In this document: positions 13,506-26,869 of the stretch, in pieces
Numbering within the stretch: the first letter of the stretch is position 1
Layout of the letters: the number at the start of each line of letters is the position of its first letter
Source: Brienomyrus brachyistius
Lineage: Eukaryota; Chordata; Actinopteri; Osteoglossiformes; Mormyridae
NCBI RefSeq assembly: GCF_023856365.1
Contig: NC_064548.1
Coordinates: 23,732,461-23,796,460, forward strand
Reading direction: 5' to 3'
Length of the DNA stretch: 64,000 nt
Notes under the pieces: generated by a model
What the model saw: only the letters and a program-made list of their open reading frames with translations
Database searches by the model: none
Told to the model about the DNA's origin: nothing
Made by a program: the position numbers and the translations under genes

Positions 13506-16500
13506 ATGTGTGGGGAAGGGGGTGGTTTCTAGTTTTATGGAGGATGCACCTTTAGAATGAGGGCCAGGCTGTACGGGGACCAACAACCCCCACCCCCCCA
13601 TCCGGGACAGGCCTCGCTGTTCTGGCAGCTTCCATTGAAGTCCCACTACAGGGTGGCCCCCGGGGCTACCACACTAGAAAGAAGGGTTTAGTGTGACATC
13701 TGCAAAGTCACGAAAACCCCCCCGAGTGCCTCCTCAATGGGCCCTGACGCCCCCCCCCCTCCCAGAATACTGCTAATGTGATGGCAAAGTGCGTCTTGTG
13801 CGCTGGGGAGCCTTTTGAAGGGGGAGTCGCTTCCTTGAGAGAGATGACGCAGCCTCTCTGTTTCTCACAGAGGCCATGGATTTTATTGGCTTTGACCCTG
13901 GCCGTAGGCTAACAGTCACCCGGAGTGATTCTGCCGTAGGAAAGCTGTCGGGAAGCCAGGAAAGGAGACACACAGCAGCTCTCAGAGCTCTTCTAAATCC
14001 TCTCTGGTGCCTCAGAGTTCCTGAAAAATGATCCTCGTGAATTGTGCCACTATTTCGCAGATTTGATCCATGCAGTATAGCTTAAGACTAACAGTGCAGG
14101 TCAGCAATTTGATTTCGGATTCGTCAAAGGTTTTTCATAAATAATTATGCTTTAAACTGCATGTACTTGTCTGCTTAGAGTTAAAAATTTTGTCATGGTA
14201 TGTGTATTTGTAGAAGATAATTATAGGTCAATGCATGAGTCTAAAATGATGGTCTTATACAAATTAGACAGTGTTAGTGAACAATCATCTGTGCAATAGC
14301 TGAAGTAAAATTATGCAATTAAGTAAAATTAACGCAAAGCAAGAATGATGAGTTGATTTTTTTGGCGCTAGTTATTTTTAACAGGGGAAGGTCCGTGATT
14401 AATATTTTATGTACGAACCAGGCTGTGATCAAGGCTGCTTCAGGGAAGCCAAGATGTAAAGACAGTCTTTGCGTTTTATATACTGTAACGTCTGATTTTC
14501 AGGTATCTGACGAAAAGTACGATGTGAAACATTCTCAGTATTGCAAAATATCTAGTTTCTCTAAAATGTGTTTTTATACTACCTTTTCCTGGTACTGCAC
14601 ACCACAGGGATTTGGGTGCCTCAGCTTTAAAAAAGGGAGCAAACTAAGTGAAGTTACGTCTCAAATGTACCGAGCACTGTATGCATGTTTGTTCTTCCAT
14701 TAGTTTTTTTTTTTTTTTTTTACGTTAAGAATTTTCCCAGACAATCTCTGTTGAGCTGCTTAACAGACTTTGACAATGACAGATAAGCGGCCTGCGCACT
14801 CACCATATCTATTTATCGGAATCTTGCGATGCTGGCGTGCCAGCAGAACATCTCCTGATGGTTCCAGCTCATTTCAGAATAGTGGTTTAAAACCAGTTTT
14901 TATGTTGGTCCTTCGCCGTACTTAAAGATATGGATCCCATGTCTTGGTTTGAGGGAGCTTATGCAGAGACAGATGGAGGTGGCCAGTTGCTCGTTAATAG
15001 CTGCTGCCCCCTGCTATGTCACGGGGTTCAATGCAGAAGACACGTTTCATGGTCGCGCATGGTGTGCTACAGTGTGCCAACAAGGACGATCACTTTCACT
15101 TTCGCTTCACCACCATCGCACTCACTGTTACAGAAATGTTCCTCTACATGAGGAGACCAAGTCCGCTTTACAATTCCATGGTCCAGAGTGTGAGATGCCC
15201 GCCGTCACATTAAGGCTCCCAGATGCCGTGGCGTGAGCTGCTGCGCACTTTCGGTCAGTTTTGACGCATCTTCCCTGTCAGATACTTTTAAAAGTCTTTA
15301 ATTTCTATAATTTGAATGATCAAAAATAGTGCTCCCCCGTCATGTGTGCGATGTGGGGGCTGGACCTGCAACAGGGGCCATAGTGGTCAGTGTCATAAAC
15401 TAGTAACATGAAATTCCTTTTGTCTGAATCTCAGTCATAAAGGTAAACTTCATGCGTCACTGGCTGTTGTGCTGCCTTAAATATTAGAAGTATCGTATGA
15501 GCGGGACTTTGGCTTAAATAAAACAGACATAAGACAGCATTCATTGCATTGATCTCCTGTCACCCTGTTGCATGAGATGCTTGGTAGGCCTGGCCTTGGT
15601 AACACCCTCACATAGACTGTTTTCTGCACAAATATTTAATGATTCAGTTGGTCTATACCTTTATTGCAGTTTCCTGGCCTGTTAAATAATTCTTCGGTCA
15701 GCAAATTCGTCTGTAAACTGGATTGAAATGTTGCCTTTGTTAATAATTAAGCTTGACCTTACTTGTACACTTATGAACCCATGGAGATGGTAATAAATGA
15801 GACGGAGACCAGTCGTGGTTAATGAAATGAAAGTAATTGGTAAAATGTTTAGAGGTCTTATCGGTACAGTGAACACAGACTCTCATCATCGCTCCTCACA
15901 GAATCCGAGAGCTCGCATTAGAAAGGCAGATCAGATGTCAAACACACGGGCAGATGACACCAAGAGCAGCAGCGGGGGGAGGCTGTGAGTCGGCGAGTGG
16001 AGCGGGGGGCCAGCGGTGTCCCCTGGATTACACGAGTAATCTCTGCGTAGACAGCAGACACCTGCAGCTCCACTCGAGTTCAGTGGACAAGAGGCCCAAG
16101 GGCAGGAACGAGTGAAAGGAAAATTGTCTTTTTTTCGTCTACAGTTTTTATTCTGTGTAATTTGGTGATTAGTTGTCATTGTTGACTCACCATAAATGTT
16201 GAGCCACTGCTGTTCACACCCTTATAATAGGTGCATAATCGGGGATTGTGTGGGTTTGAAACGGGAAATGTAATCTCCCTGACCAGAGGTCAGGTGACTC
16301 TTCTGGGGCCTGTATCCAATCAGCATCTTTCAGTGAAATCTTCCACTAGATCCTGGAACTTATTGGGAGCCAAAAGCCTCCGGTTTTCTGCCTCCTGGTG
16401 TCTGGGGAGGATGCATGAGGAACTCAGGAGTAATTACAGACAGAAGGGCGACAGACATGCATATCTGCTCAGTTTACCAACATTTCATGCAGACAATGTA

Positions 16501-17701
16501 CCTCAGTTGCCACAGATTTCGTTTAGGACAAAGTAAAATAACTAAATGGTGAAGACCCTGGGACATAATTTTTTATGCAAACGTTTGAACACGTGATTCA
16601 TATTAGTATCCTTTTGCTAATGTATTTAGAATCTAATTGTGTTAAACACAACCTATAGTGGCTTGTAGCGTTTGATTTCCTGAGGTCATGCCCTAGAGTA
16701 TCTTGTTTAAAGGTACAACAGGAGCTGTTCAGTGTCATTCAAACCTTTGGTTTATAAGTTCAACTCCTAATTACATCATCTTCATAAAATTAGAAACCCC
16801 CTTTTGGGCTGTTTGACCAACTATTTCCCATCACTGGAGCTCAGACCTGGAAAGTGTGGCTGTAAAATGTACAGTAACCACTGTTCTTAGATCAGTGTAA
16901 AGTTACTGCCAAGTTCTGCTGGAAAGTATAACTGTCAACCACAGAGTAACCACTGTTCTCAGACTAGTATTTATCACTGGGCTGCACCGAAATCTGCATT
17001 ACGTCTGTCTTTGCAAACTGCTGTGTTTTCAGAGAGAAGGCAGTTGCAGACATTTGCAAAACCATCCACGCGACCTGTTTTTAAATGTTTTGTGTTCTGG
17101 GTGTTTGGGAAAATATAAATTTGCTGTAATATGAGCCAACAAAGCAGCAGCACGGAACCAGTCCTCCACAACTGTGAAGAACGACGTTCACTCATTGCAC
17201 AGTCGAGGCTGGCAGGGGGAGTGGCAACCTCTTGCAGCCAACAGGTGATGTGATCTGTGGGGTGGAAGGTCCCAATCTGCAGTTCTGTCCCCGTTGACGA
17301 AGGCTCTGAACTTAAGGGCTTGCGCTCAACGCCGGCATTGTGTGGTATCCAAAAAAAGTGGTTAGGTAACGTTTGAACGTGTTCCAGTGATAAACATTTC
17401 TTTTTGCGGACTCGATGATTGTGTGCTTTTCTTCGGCGTAATTTATCGTACACATTGTTTTTTAGTCTGGGGAACCGGTGAGTCTGTGATATCCCCCTGA
17501 CCACTGATATTTGGAAATGAGGTTAGAAAGATCAATCTTCCAATGGTTTTGGTGAAACAAGGAAATAAGCTGCAATGTCAGCCCCATTGTGGAGCTCGCT
17601 GTGAAAGTAAGCCACCCCTTATCCCTCTGCATTCCGATACAGCTCATTTCATAAATTAACAACAATGTGAGTGAGACTCTGTGAAGTGTAGACCACCCCA
17701 G

Positions 17702-17732
<31 letters not shown>

Positions 17733-18457
17733 CACATTTGTGAAACTACCTACCAAACATGTTCAGTGGCAAACTTAGTTATCTGGGATCTGAAAGGTTG
17801 AGTGTTATCATGTTTTGTTTTTTCTCTTTAATTCAAAAAGTATGACAAAAATCATGCAGGTTTCTCAACCGTCTACTAGGCTACGGTGTCCATGGCAACG
17901 ATAGCTATGCCCCAGAGAGCCTATAAATACATTTTCTGGCAATGTGTGACTCGTTATAAGGTCAGGGGTCAACGCGTGAACTTCCTGGAGAGCAAAGGAG
18001 TATGGGCGTCTGTCTGTCTGGTCTCCTGCACAAACTAGTTATTTAGGCGAAACCCCCGCAGGACCTTGCAGCAATGCAGCACATGAAGCTTAACTGAAGC
18101 ATCGACAGATCTGGGCCAGTGGGGACCGGCCCGCTCCGCAGGTTTTACCTCACTGGGTGAGGCGAATGTTGAGAGCCAGTCTGTGACTGTAAATAGATGC
18201 CATGGACAGGTAAAGACGCCCTTTTGGATTCATTAAACTGCTCACTCTTGGGTTTAACTGAGGTGGCTAGTCATAGAATTTTATAAAATCATTATTTGTT
18301 ATAATCAAAGATGGATAGTTTAGGTCCGGAAAGTAAATATCCAGACCATGATTTTGTTTCAACCAACCAGTTGAGTATAAAGATTCATGGTCAAATAGCT
18401 CTCAACTGCATGAATGAAACAAAATTGTGGTCTGGATTTTTACTTTCTGGCTATGAC

Positions 18458-18500
<43 letters not shown>

Positions 18501-21500
18501 ATTTTCCAAAGCGCTTATCCTACTGGGTCGCGGGGGGTCCGGAGCCTATCCCGGAAGCAATGGGCGCAAGGCAGGGAACAACCCAGGATGGGGAGCCAGC
18601 CCATCGCAGGGCACACTCACACACGCACACCTATGGGCAATTTAGCAAGTCCAATTAGCCTCAGCATGTCTTTGGACTGTCGGGGTAAACCGGAGTACCC
18701 GGAGGAAACCCCACTACGACATGGGGAGAACATGCAAACTCCACACACATGTGACCCAGGCGGAGACTCGAACCCAGGTCCCAGAGGTGTGAGGCAACAG
18801 TGCTAACCACTGCACCACCATGCCGCATAATATACATATTTTCTGTAGTTTTACTCTGTTTTACTCTGGTGGAAATAGCTTTCAAATTACATTTGATTAC
18901 AGTGATTTCCTGCTCTCTAATGCCACCAACAATCACTGTCAGCTCTCGACCAATGGAAAGTGGTGAGTAATAGACAGTGCTCATTAGACCCCTCCCACTT
19001 AGGGTTTTGATGGATTTTTTTTTCTTACCACAACTGTTGTTGTAATTTTAATGCGTTTATGTGTCTAAGTAAACAAAGGGGAAAAACATACAGGGGCGGT
19101 GAGTGGCTTAGCGAGCCACCAATTTATGCCCCATCCTTGGCAGAACAGTCACATGTCTGTGGGCACTTGAACAAGACCCCTAACCCCGAGCTCCAGGGGC
19201 ACCACACATTGGCCGACCCTGTGCTGCGACCCCCCAAGCTATGGAGAGCAAGATGGGGTCAGTGCAGAGAAGCGTTCCAATGTACTCACATTTGTGCAAA
19301 TGGCAAATAAAGGATTTATTTATTTATATGCTCTGGGGAAGGGAAACTGCTGCATGTTCGCTGTCATTTGTGAGAATTCACTGTAGAGTGTGTGAGGCTG
19401 CTGGACGCTGCTATCCAGGGACATGCTGCGTGCTGCTAACTTCAGGGAAGCTGATGTCACTGGCCAGCAGAGCAGTGCCATCCCTTTCCTCTGTAGGCTG
19501 CCCCTTCTGTACTGAGGTCGCATGATCCAGAAGGTTGCATGATCACAGCCCTTAACCAGAACGCTAATGAATGAACACATATGATCTTTTACCGAGTCGG
19601 CTTGTCCCGCTTGACATTGTTTCGGTTCCTTTTAATGGAAGACCTATCGGTTCTGCCTGTTTCTTGTGGACTCATGCAGCCTCTTGAGGAGCAGATGTTT
19701 CTGATTATGACGACAGAGCTTCCTCCAGGGCACCTTTCACACAGATCTGCACAGAAACTTTATAGCAGCAGCAAAGAGATTAGCAACACAAGTAACAGAC
19801 AAGCAGCAGTGGAAATTGCTTTTATATATATATATAGACACTGTTTCTTAGAGTGATAGACTTTGAGGTCACTGATTTCCAGCAGGCAGGTGGTTTAGAG
19901 GTTAATGACAGAGTTTTAGGCTCTAATACTATGATGTGTTGTGCCTTGAGCAATACATTTAGCAGATGATAGTTGATCTGCATTGCTACACTGATTTTGG
20001 GTGAGAGAGACGTTATGGTCAAGGGTCAAGGGTCATGAGGCTTGAGATCAGATGACTTGACTGCCAGTCTTTTGTGAAGCAGCCCCACCCCCCCACCCAA
20101 TCCGTCAGTGTTTTCCCTGGTAAGACGGACATGACCCATGTTCTCAGAGGAAGTCTGGGATCGGAGGTGTTTAAAAGGGCATGGCCGCATGTGATCCTTC
20201 TCGGTGGTCTCTGCCATCGTCTCGCCAGCCTTGTTAGAGAAACAGCAGTACATTTAACTGGCAGGGGAAGGATCTTAGATGTCTGTGTTCTTTTGTTTTT
20301 TTTTTTTTGTTTTTTTTATGTGGTTTGTTTACGTGTGCGTGTGATATACACACGTGTCACAGTGATGCTGGAATTTCCACAATGAACTTTTATTTTTGTT
20401 GTGTGCAGGTGTTTTATTTGTGCATGTGAGGAGGGAGCGAATCGTTCCAGGTTTTTTAAAGACACTTTTGGGTGTGTAATACTTAAGAGCTTGGATGCAG
20501 AACTAAAGAAATGTTGGCTTTGGGGGGTCAAGCAGATGTTGCTTTAAAGTCGAATGGACAGTATGGTGCAGTGTTTACATGATCTTTGTTTTTCTCTGGT
20601 GTCCTTAAACATTCCACAGACACATTTCAGAGTTACAGACTCTGATTTGCCAGTCTTATATGCCCTTATCGTTCAGGTTGAGCTTCTAACCACTGTCAAC
20701 TACAGATGAGCATTTACTGGAGATTGGTTAGTGGTGCCGTATGAGGTGAACTTCAACGTTCTTCTCAGATGTTCAGCCTCTGTGTCTTGTTGCTCGATCT
20801 GCTAAACTACATCTGTAGCTTATGGTTTTTCTGCTTCTTCCCCAGAACTCAATGAACCTTCCGCCAGACAAAGCCAGGCTGCTGCGTCAGTATGACAACG
20901 AAAAGAAATGGGAGCTGATCTGCGATCAGGTGAGCGTCTGTTTCCACCTTTTTCTGCAAGTATCAGGATTACACTCTGCAAGAACCTCACTCTGCCTCGA
21001 CCAGCACTAGAAGAGAACCAGAGCTCATGCAAAGGAGTGTCACAGGAGAACTCTAGCCTGCCCCCTGATGGTAGTCCTCTGAGGGCGTTCTTGGCTTTTG
21101 TGTTGCAACTCATGAATCCATGTCAGTTCACAGAACCAGATGAGGTTTGGAAAAGTTCATGTATATATAATGTGGGAAAAAAATTTAGAAATCGCTATAT
21201 TTTTCAACGTCTGCATTTTAAAATCCTGGTTTAGTGGTTGTTCTGCTGGCGGAAGGCTACGCTGGTACAGCAGGTTGCTTCAGGGTTCAAAATTTCTAAA
21301 ACAGCAATACGTAAGAGTATGGTGAAGCAGGAGAAGCTGGGAACGACCCAAAGCCAGTCAGGTAAAAAAGTAGAAACAACTTTCTAATGCCAGTGATGAC
21401 TATCAACTTATCCGACAGATTATCAAGAATCAGAAGATGACATCAAGTGACCTTCATAAAGAACAGGAAATATTAAGTGCAGGTATGAAGTGCACTGCTA

Positions 21501-24500
21501 GGACAGTTAGTATCCGGTTCCTAGAAGCAGAATTGAAAGTCCAACAAAGAGTGAGGTCCTTCATTAATAAGAAGCAGGGAGCAGTTTGCCAAATAAATAT
21601 ATTATTATCCACAGAGCTGTACCCATACATTGAGAAATGATTGAAACAAACATCGTGCTGTGGTTGCTTAATTTTTTCCCCAGCTGCATGTATATATTAG
21701 AGATTGCAGAACTTAACTCAACTGTTGCTCCAGTAGAGAGTGAAAGACAAGTGACCAATGAGGACTCAGCATATGTGGGGCCTCCTTCAGGACAGCTGGG
21801 AAAGCGTCACAGGAGGCCACCTCATGGAACTGGTACAGAGGAGGCAGTAGGATCAGCCAGTCCCTGGGGCAACTGAGATTAAGGGCCTCGCTCAGGGGCC
21901 CAGTGGTGGGATCACTCTGCCGACCCAGGGATTTGAACCAGCAACCCTCTGAGTCCCAACCCACAGAGCTGCCCCCAGCAATACAAAATACAAACATACA
22001 GCAAGAAAACTTTTTTTTTTTGTTTAATACAAAAAGCTCCAATATGCTGGGTAGAGCTGATGCAGTTATTTTTTTGGTCGGTGCATATTTCCATGCATGT
22101 TACTTTATTGTTTTGATGTCTATGCAATTTTATAATGCAGAGAATAGTACAAATAAACCTTCCTATGGGTAGGTGTGTCATAAGAACATTTACAAACGAG
22201 AGGAGGCCATTCGGCCCATCAAGCTCTTTGGAGAGAACTTAACCAATAGCTCACAGTTGTTAAAATCTTATCTAGCTCTGATTTAAAGGAACCCAGGGTT
22301 TTAGCTTGTGCTACACGAACAGGAAGACCATTCCATACTCTAACTACATGCTGTGTAAAGAAGTGCTTCCTCAAATTCATTTTAAAATGTTCTCCCACTA
22401 ATTTCCACTTCTACAGTTCTAGTATTTAAACTAATACTGAAGTAGCCATTTGGCTGAACAGCATCCAGACCTGTTAGAATCTTATATACCTCAGCTAATC
22501 TCTCCTCATAAGACATTCCTCTAAGACCAGGAATCATTCTCGTAGCCCTATGTTGCACCCTTTCCAAGGCAGCAATGTCCTTCTTAAGGTATGGTGACCA
22601 AACCTGCACACAGTATTCTATGTGGGGTTTTACCAAGGAATTATATAATCGTAGCATCACCTCCCTTGTCTTAAATTCCACACACCTAGAAATGTAACCC
22701 AACATTCTGTTGGCCTTTTTTATTGCTTCCCCACACTGGCGAGAGTGGGACATGGAAGCATCAACATACACACCAAGGTCTTTCTCATAATCAGCTACCT
22801 TTATTTCAGTGGAACCCATAAAATATCTGAACTTTATATTTCTGCTCCCTGCATGGATTACCTTACATTTATCTACGTTAAATTTTATCTGCCAGGAATC
22901 AACCTAGTCACTAATTAAATCCAGATCCCATTGTAGCCTCTCCGCTGCTAGATCAGTATCTGCTACACCACCCACCTTGATGTCATCAGCAAATTTAACC
23001 AGTTTACTGTAGGTATTGGTGGTGGTCCTAAAATTGAACCCTGCGGTACCCCGCTATCACACAGGCCCACTGTGACATTGTGCCTCTAATAACTACTCTC
23101 TGCTTCCTGTCAGTTAACCAGTTTTTGCTTCAGTTTCTAAAATCCCTGCAACTTAGAGCTTAAGCAAGAGTCCAAACTTTTGCTCGGCTAATATATATAT
23201 GCTCTACTAGTATGTGTGTGTGTATATATATATTTATTTAATTATTTTTTTAATTTATTTAACATTTTATTTACCGTGTTTATTTACCTGACTCACTATC
23301 CATTATTGTGCCATCATGATTTTACATTACGTACGACATTTTCACCGTGGAATTTCCATGACTCATGTTTTAGTCTTATTAATAGCCCACCAGACACAGC
23401 CAAGTAACCAAGGCAGTGTGTCGCTTTGAAATAAAAACTCCTGGAAAAATAAGAGTCCTCACAGTGAGAATGCTGAAGGTAGAGCAATTAAGGCAGAATG
23501 TTCTACGCATGGATTGTCTAAAGGAAAGGCGTATATGCTATATATCATTAGTAATATCTCACGTCGTGATGCATTGCGGAAAACTCAGAACCTGAGAAAT
23601 TTCCAACCTCCTACTAAAAGTATTATAGAACAGATGAACGGAATGGGGGGGGCGGCATGGTGGTGCAGTGGTTAGCACTGTATGGGGCGGCATGGTGGTG
23701 CAGTGGTTAGCACTGTAAGGGGCGGCATGGTGGTGCAGTGGTTAGCACTGTATGGGGCGGCATGGTGGTGCAGTGGTTAGCACTGTAAGGGGCGGCATGG
23801 TGGTGCAGTGGTTAACACTGTTGCCTCACACCTCTGTGCTCGAGTTCAAGTCTCTGCCTGGGTCACATGTGTGCGGAGTTTGCATGCAAATTTAAGCAGG
23901 CGAATGCTAATTCCACTATCATTTGATTCTTGAATAACAAGGTGACCATCACAATAATAATGCCACACAGTAAATCAAAATCATGATGTACACCTTGAGA
24001 ACAGTAAACGATGCCTTTACTGAACCCCTCTGCAGTGGAAAACCGACGCGAGCTGGAACCGCTTGAGTATGGCTCGGGAACGAGTCAGTTCCTGAATGCC
24101 AGTGGAAAACCGATGCCAGCTGGAACTGTGCTGTAGCCATTCTCTCTTCGCGGTATGGCTCATGTACGAGTCAGTTCCTGAATGCCAGTGGAAAAGCGCC
24201 GTTTGTGTCGTTATTCCAGCCGCTGTTTTGACCAGTGACACTTTCACGTGTTTTGTTCAAAACCTAAAACAATGTAGGTGCCCCACTTTACCTCATTACA
24301 GTTCAAATACTGATAACACAAATCTACAGAAGGCGGCATGTAATTCACATAGAAAGCCGGGCTGATCATTTGGATCGATTCAGAGGATGAGGTTGCAGTC
24401 TATCTGCTTCTGTCATGTTTTAATGATACGTTTTCTCTGGGCAGGTCCGGCTGAATTTAAGGTGATCTTCACCATTGAATCGGTACCAAATATACATGCA

Positions 24501-26836
24501 GCCTCCATGAAATGTTACAACTGTGTTTGCCTACTCTCCATATTAATTCCTTCTCAGGCATTAATCCAAAATGCATATGAACAGTCATGACTGGCTGTTT
24601 TCAAAAGTCCCGCTGTTGCTTCCATGGGGCTTCTGTTATAAAACATCATAACTGATCATGAGGAAGGTAATTATCAACAATTGGTATGATTACTGCACCT
24701 GTGATGACGGATTTAAAAAGGAAAAAAAACATCCCACAGCTTGTGTGTCTGAAAGAACTGAAAGTAACTCTGAGGGTTTGGCTTGGCTGGTAATGAGCTA
24801 CGGCATGAGCTGCCATCCAGACACCATTGAGGTCGGCCAAATCTGTCTCGGCGTCATACTGGCCAGTCAAAACCAGCCCCTTGGCAGCTCTCTGCTGCAA
24901 TGCTAATTAGCATTAACTGATACCCTGGTGAAAGTTAGGGTGGAGGTTCACGTTTCATGTTGACTTCCTTACCACCTCTTTCTGCTGTAAGTGCTCCAGT
25001 TGTTCCTGCTGTACTTTCATTTTTCTGCCATAATTTTGGAAAGTCCCCGATGCATCCCACTCTCCGAGGTTAAGGCCCAAAGCTCCCTCTCCTGACCAAA
25101 GGGGCCTGTCCCCATCCGGCCCTCGAATTACAAGGTCGTCCAAGTGTTTCCAGCTACGTTCCCTGGGCTCGTTAGCGCATCCTCACGTCTGCACTTGGCA
25201 TTTGCCAGGGTCCTGGTAATCCCATTTAGTTTCGGACGGGTGTGTGGGAGATGGCCTTGAACCCAAAACCAGAAATGGTGTGGCAAAGTGGGGGGGGGGG
25301 GGTTGGCCAGCCGATCCTGATGAGTTGAGCTCCCAGAAACCACTGATGAGTAGATCATCCTGTAGTTCAGTGGTCCCTTGCTCTGCTGGTTGAAAGAACC
25401 CTTACAAATCAGCCAGCTGTCCTATATTGTCTCTGGAGGTCAAGGGGGAAGGGTCAATAACCAGTTCCTATCCTCCAGTCCCAATCGCTGAAGATCAGGC
25501 CTTCCAGATTCCTGCTTATCGCCACGGCTCTTGTTTCTGCTGTCAGATAAGCAGCCTTTTGGGCTCGCAGTGAGATCTCCCAGTTAGCTGCTCTGTTATT
25601 GGGTTTGAACTGCCACCTTGAAGGATGGTACAGCCCAGATTTACAGCTCCAAAGGTCCAGCTTTGCTCAGAAAAGGGAGCAGTGTGCACGTCCTGGGGGC
25701 CACATGTCTGATTGTCTTTAGTTCCCCAAGGAGTGATATGTTTGTAACAATCAGTGTTTGATATACGCACTTAAGTCAAAGAAGAGGAGCAGATGTCCCT
25801 AGAAAACCATATTTTGTCTTGCCTTGATGGTCTAAGAAAAATACATCTTTAATATATGTGTTGTATATTTTTCTCTCTCAGGAAAGGTTTCAAGTGAAAA
25901 ACCCCCCCTACACATACCTCCAGAAGCTGAGAGGTTATCTGGACCCTGCCGTCACCAGGAAGGTGAGATCCTGTCCCTACCCCCCCCCCTCCCATAACAG
26001 ACATCTCATAATCCTCCCTTCACCCCCCAGGCAGTGTGGGGACATTCATGGGCCGAATCAGCAGGTCACATCACATTCCAGAGGTCCTCTAGTAGATGGG
26101 AAAACCTCTGTGTACCAAGTATGAGCAGATGGTGTCTGATTGTGATTAGAAGGAATTTTACATTCCCACTGTGCTCATGGATTCCACTGGGGATCAGTGA
26201 GTGTGTGAGTGTGTGCGTGTGTGCTTCTGTGAGTGTGTGCATGTGTGCTTCTGTGAGTGTGTGCTTCTGTGAGTGTGTGCTTCTGTGAGTGTGCGTGTGT
26301 GCTTCTGTGAGTGTGTGCTTCTGTGAGTGTGCGTGTGTGCTTCTGTGAGTGTGTGCGTGTGTGTGTGTGCTTCTGTGAGTGTGTGTGCGTGTGCTTCTGT
26401 GAGTGTGTGCGTGTGTGTGCGTGTGTGTGCTTCTGTAAGTGTGCATGTGTGTGCTTCTGTAAGTGTGCGTGTGTGTGCTTCTGTGAGTGTGCGTGTGTGC
26501 TTCTGTGAGTATGCATGTGTGTGTGTGCTTCTGTGAGTGTGTGTGCATGTGTGTGTGTGCTTCTGTGAGTGTGTGCGTGTGTGTGCGTGTGCTTCTGTGA
26601 GTGTGTGCGTGTGTGTGCGTGCGTGTGCTTCTGTGAGTGTGCGTGTGTGTGCTTCTGTGAGTGTGTGCGTGTGTGTGCTTCTGTGAGTGTGTGCGTGTGT
26701 GGAGTGTATACACACGTGTATGCATGTGTGTGTTTGTGCGTGTGTGTGTGCGTGTGTGCTTGTATGTGTGCATGCATGTGTGTCCCTGCATGTGTGTATG
26801 CATGTGTCTGTATGTATGCATACATGTGTGCTCCTG

Positions 26837-26869
<33 letters not shown>

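Larger units (their letters stand above)
2470..20845 (+). other. fmnl2 intron 1 (18.4 kb)
   Basis: GT-AG intron, the largest of the gene, as in other vertebrate FMNL2 genes. It holds a full-length ATGG-tailed SINE at about 4016 and a reverse copy at about 18499, a hAT-type MITE at 10392, several TG tracts (about 4738, 10070, 13123, 13449), CA-rich sequence at 11370-11430, a run of about 28 C at 17701-17728 and an AT tract at 18459-18498. No exon or RNA gene could be recognised. The longest non-repeat open frame (16974-17504, minus) has no recognisable family. Confidence 0.8.
20930..25881 (+). other. fmnl2 intron 2 (5.0 kb)
   Basis: GT-AG intron with a minus-strand SINE fragment (21853-21978), a degraded LINE (22180-23165), a 35-bp tandem array of a SINE head (23651-23830) and a tandem duplication at 24032-24187. 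No exon is recognisable between 24.2 and 25.9 kb. Confidence 0.8.

Noticed and set aside
16974..17504. 176-codon open frame on the minus strand of intron 1
   Set aside because: No recognisable domain, no conserved start context and no splice or promoter support. It is probably a chance frame, though it is the longest non-repeat one in the window.
23651..23830. CRISPR-like regular repeats
   Set aside because: The 35-bp units are contiguous with no spacers, derive from a SINE head and lie in a vertebrate intron.
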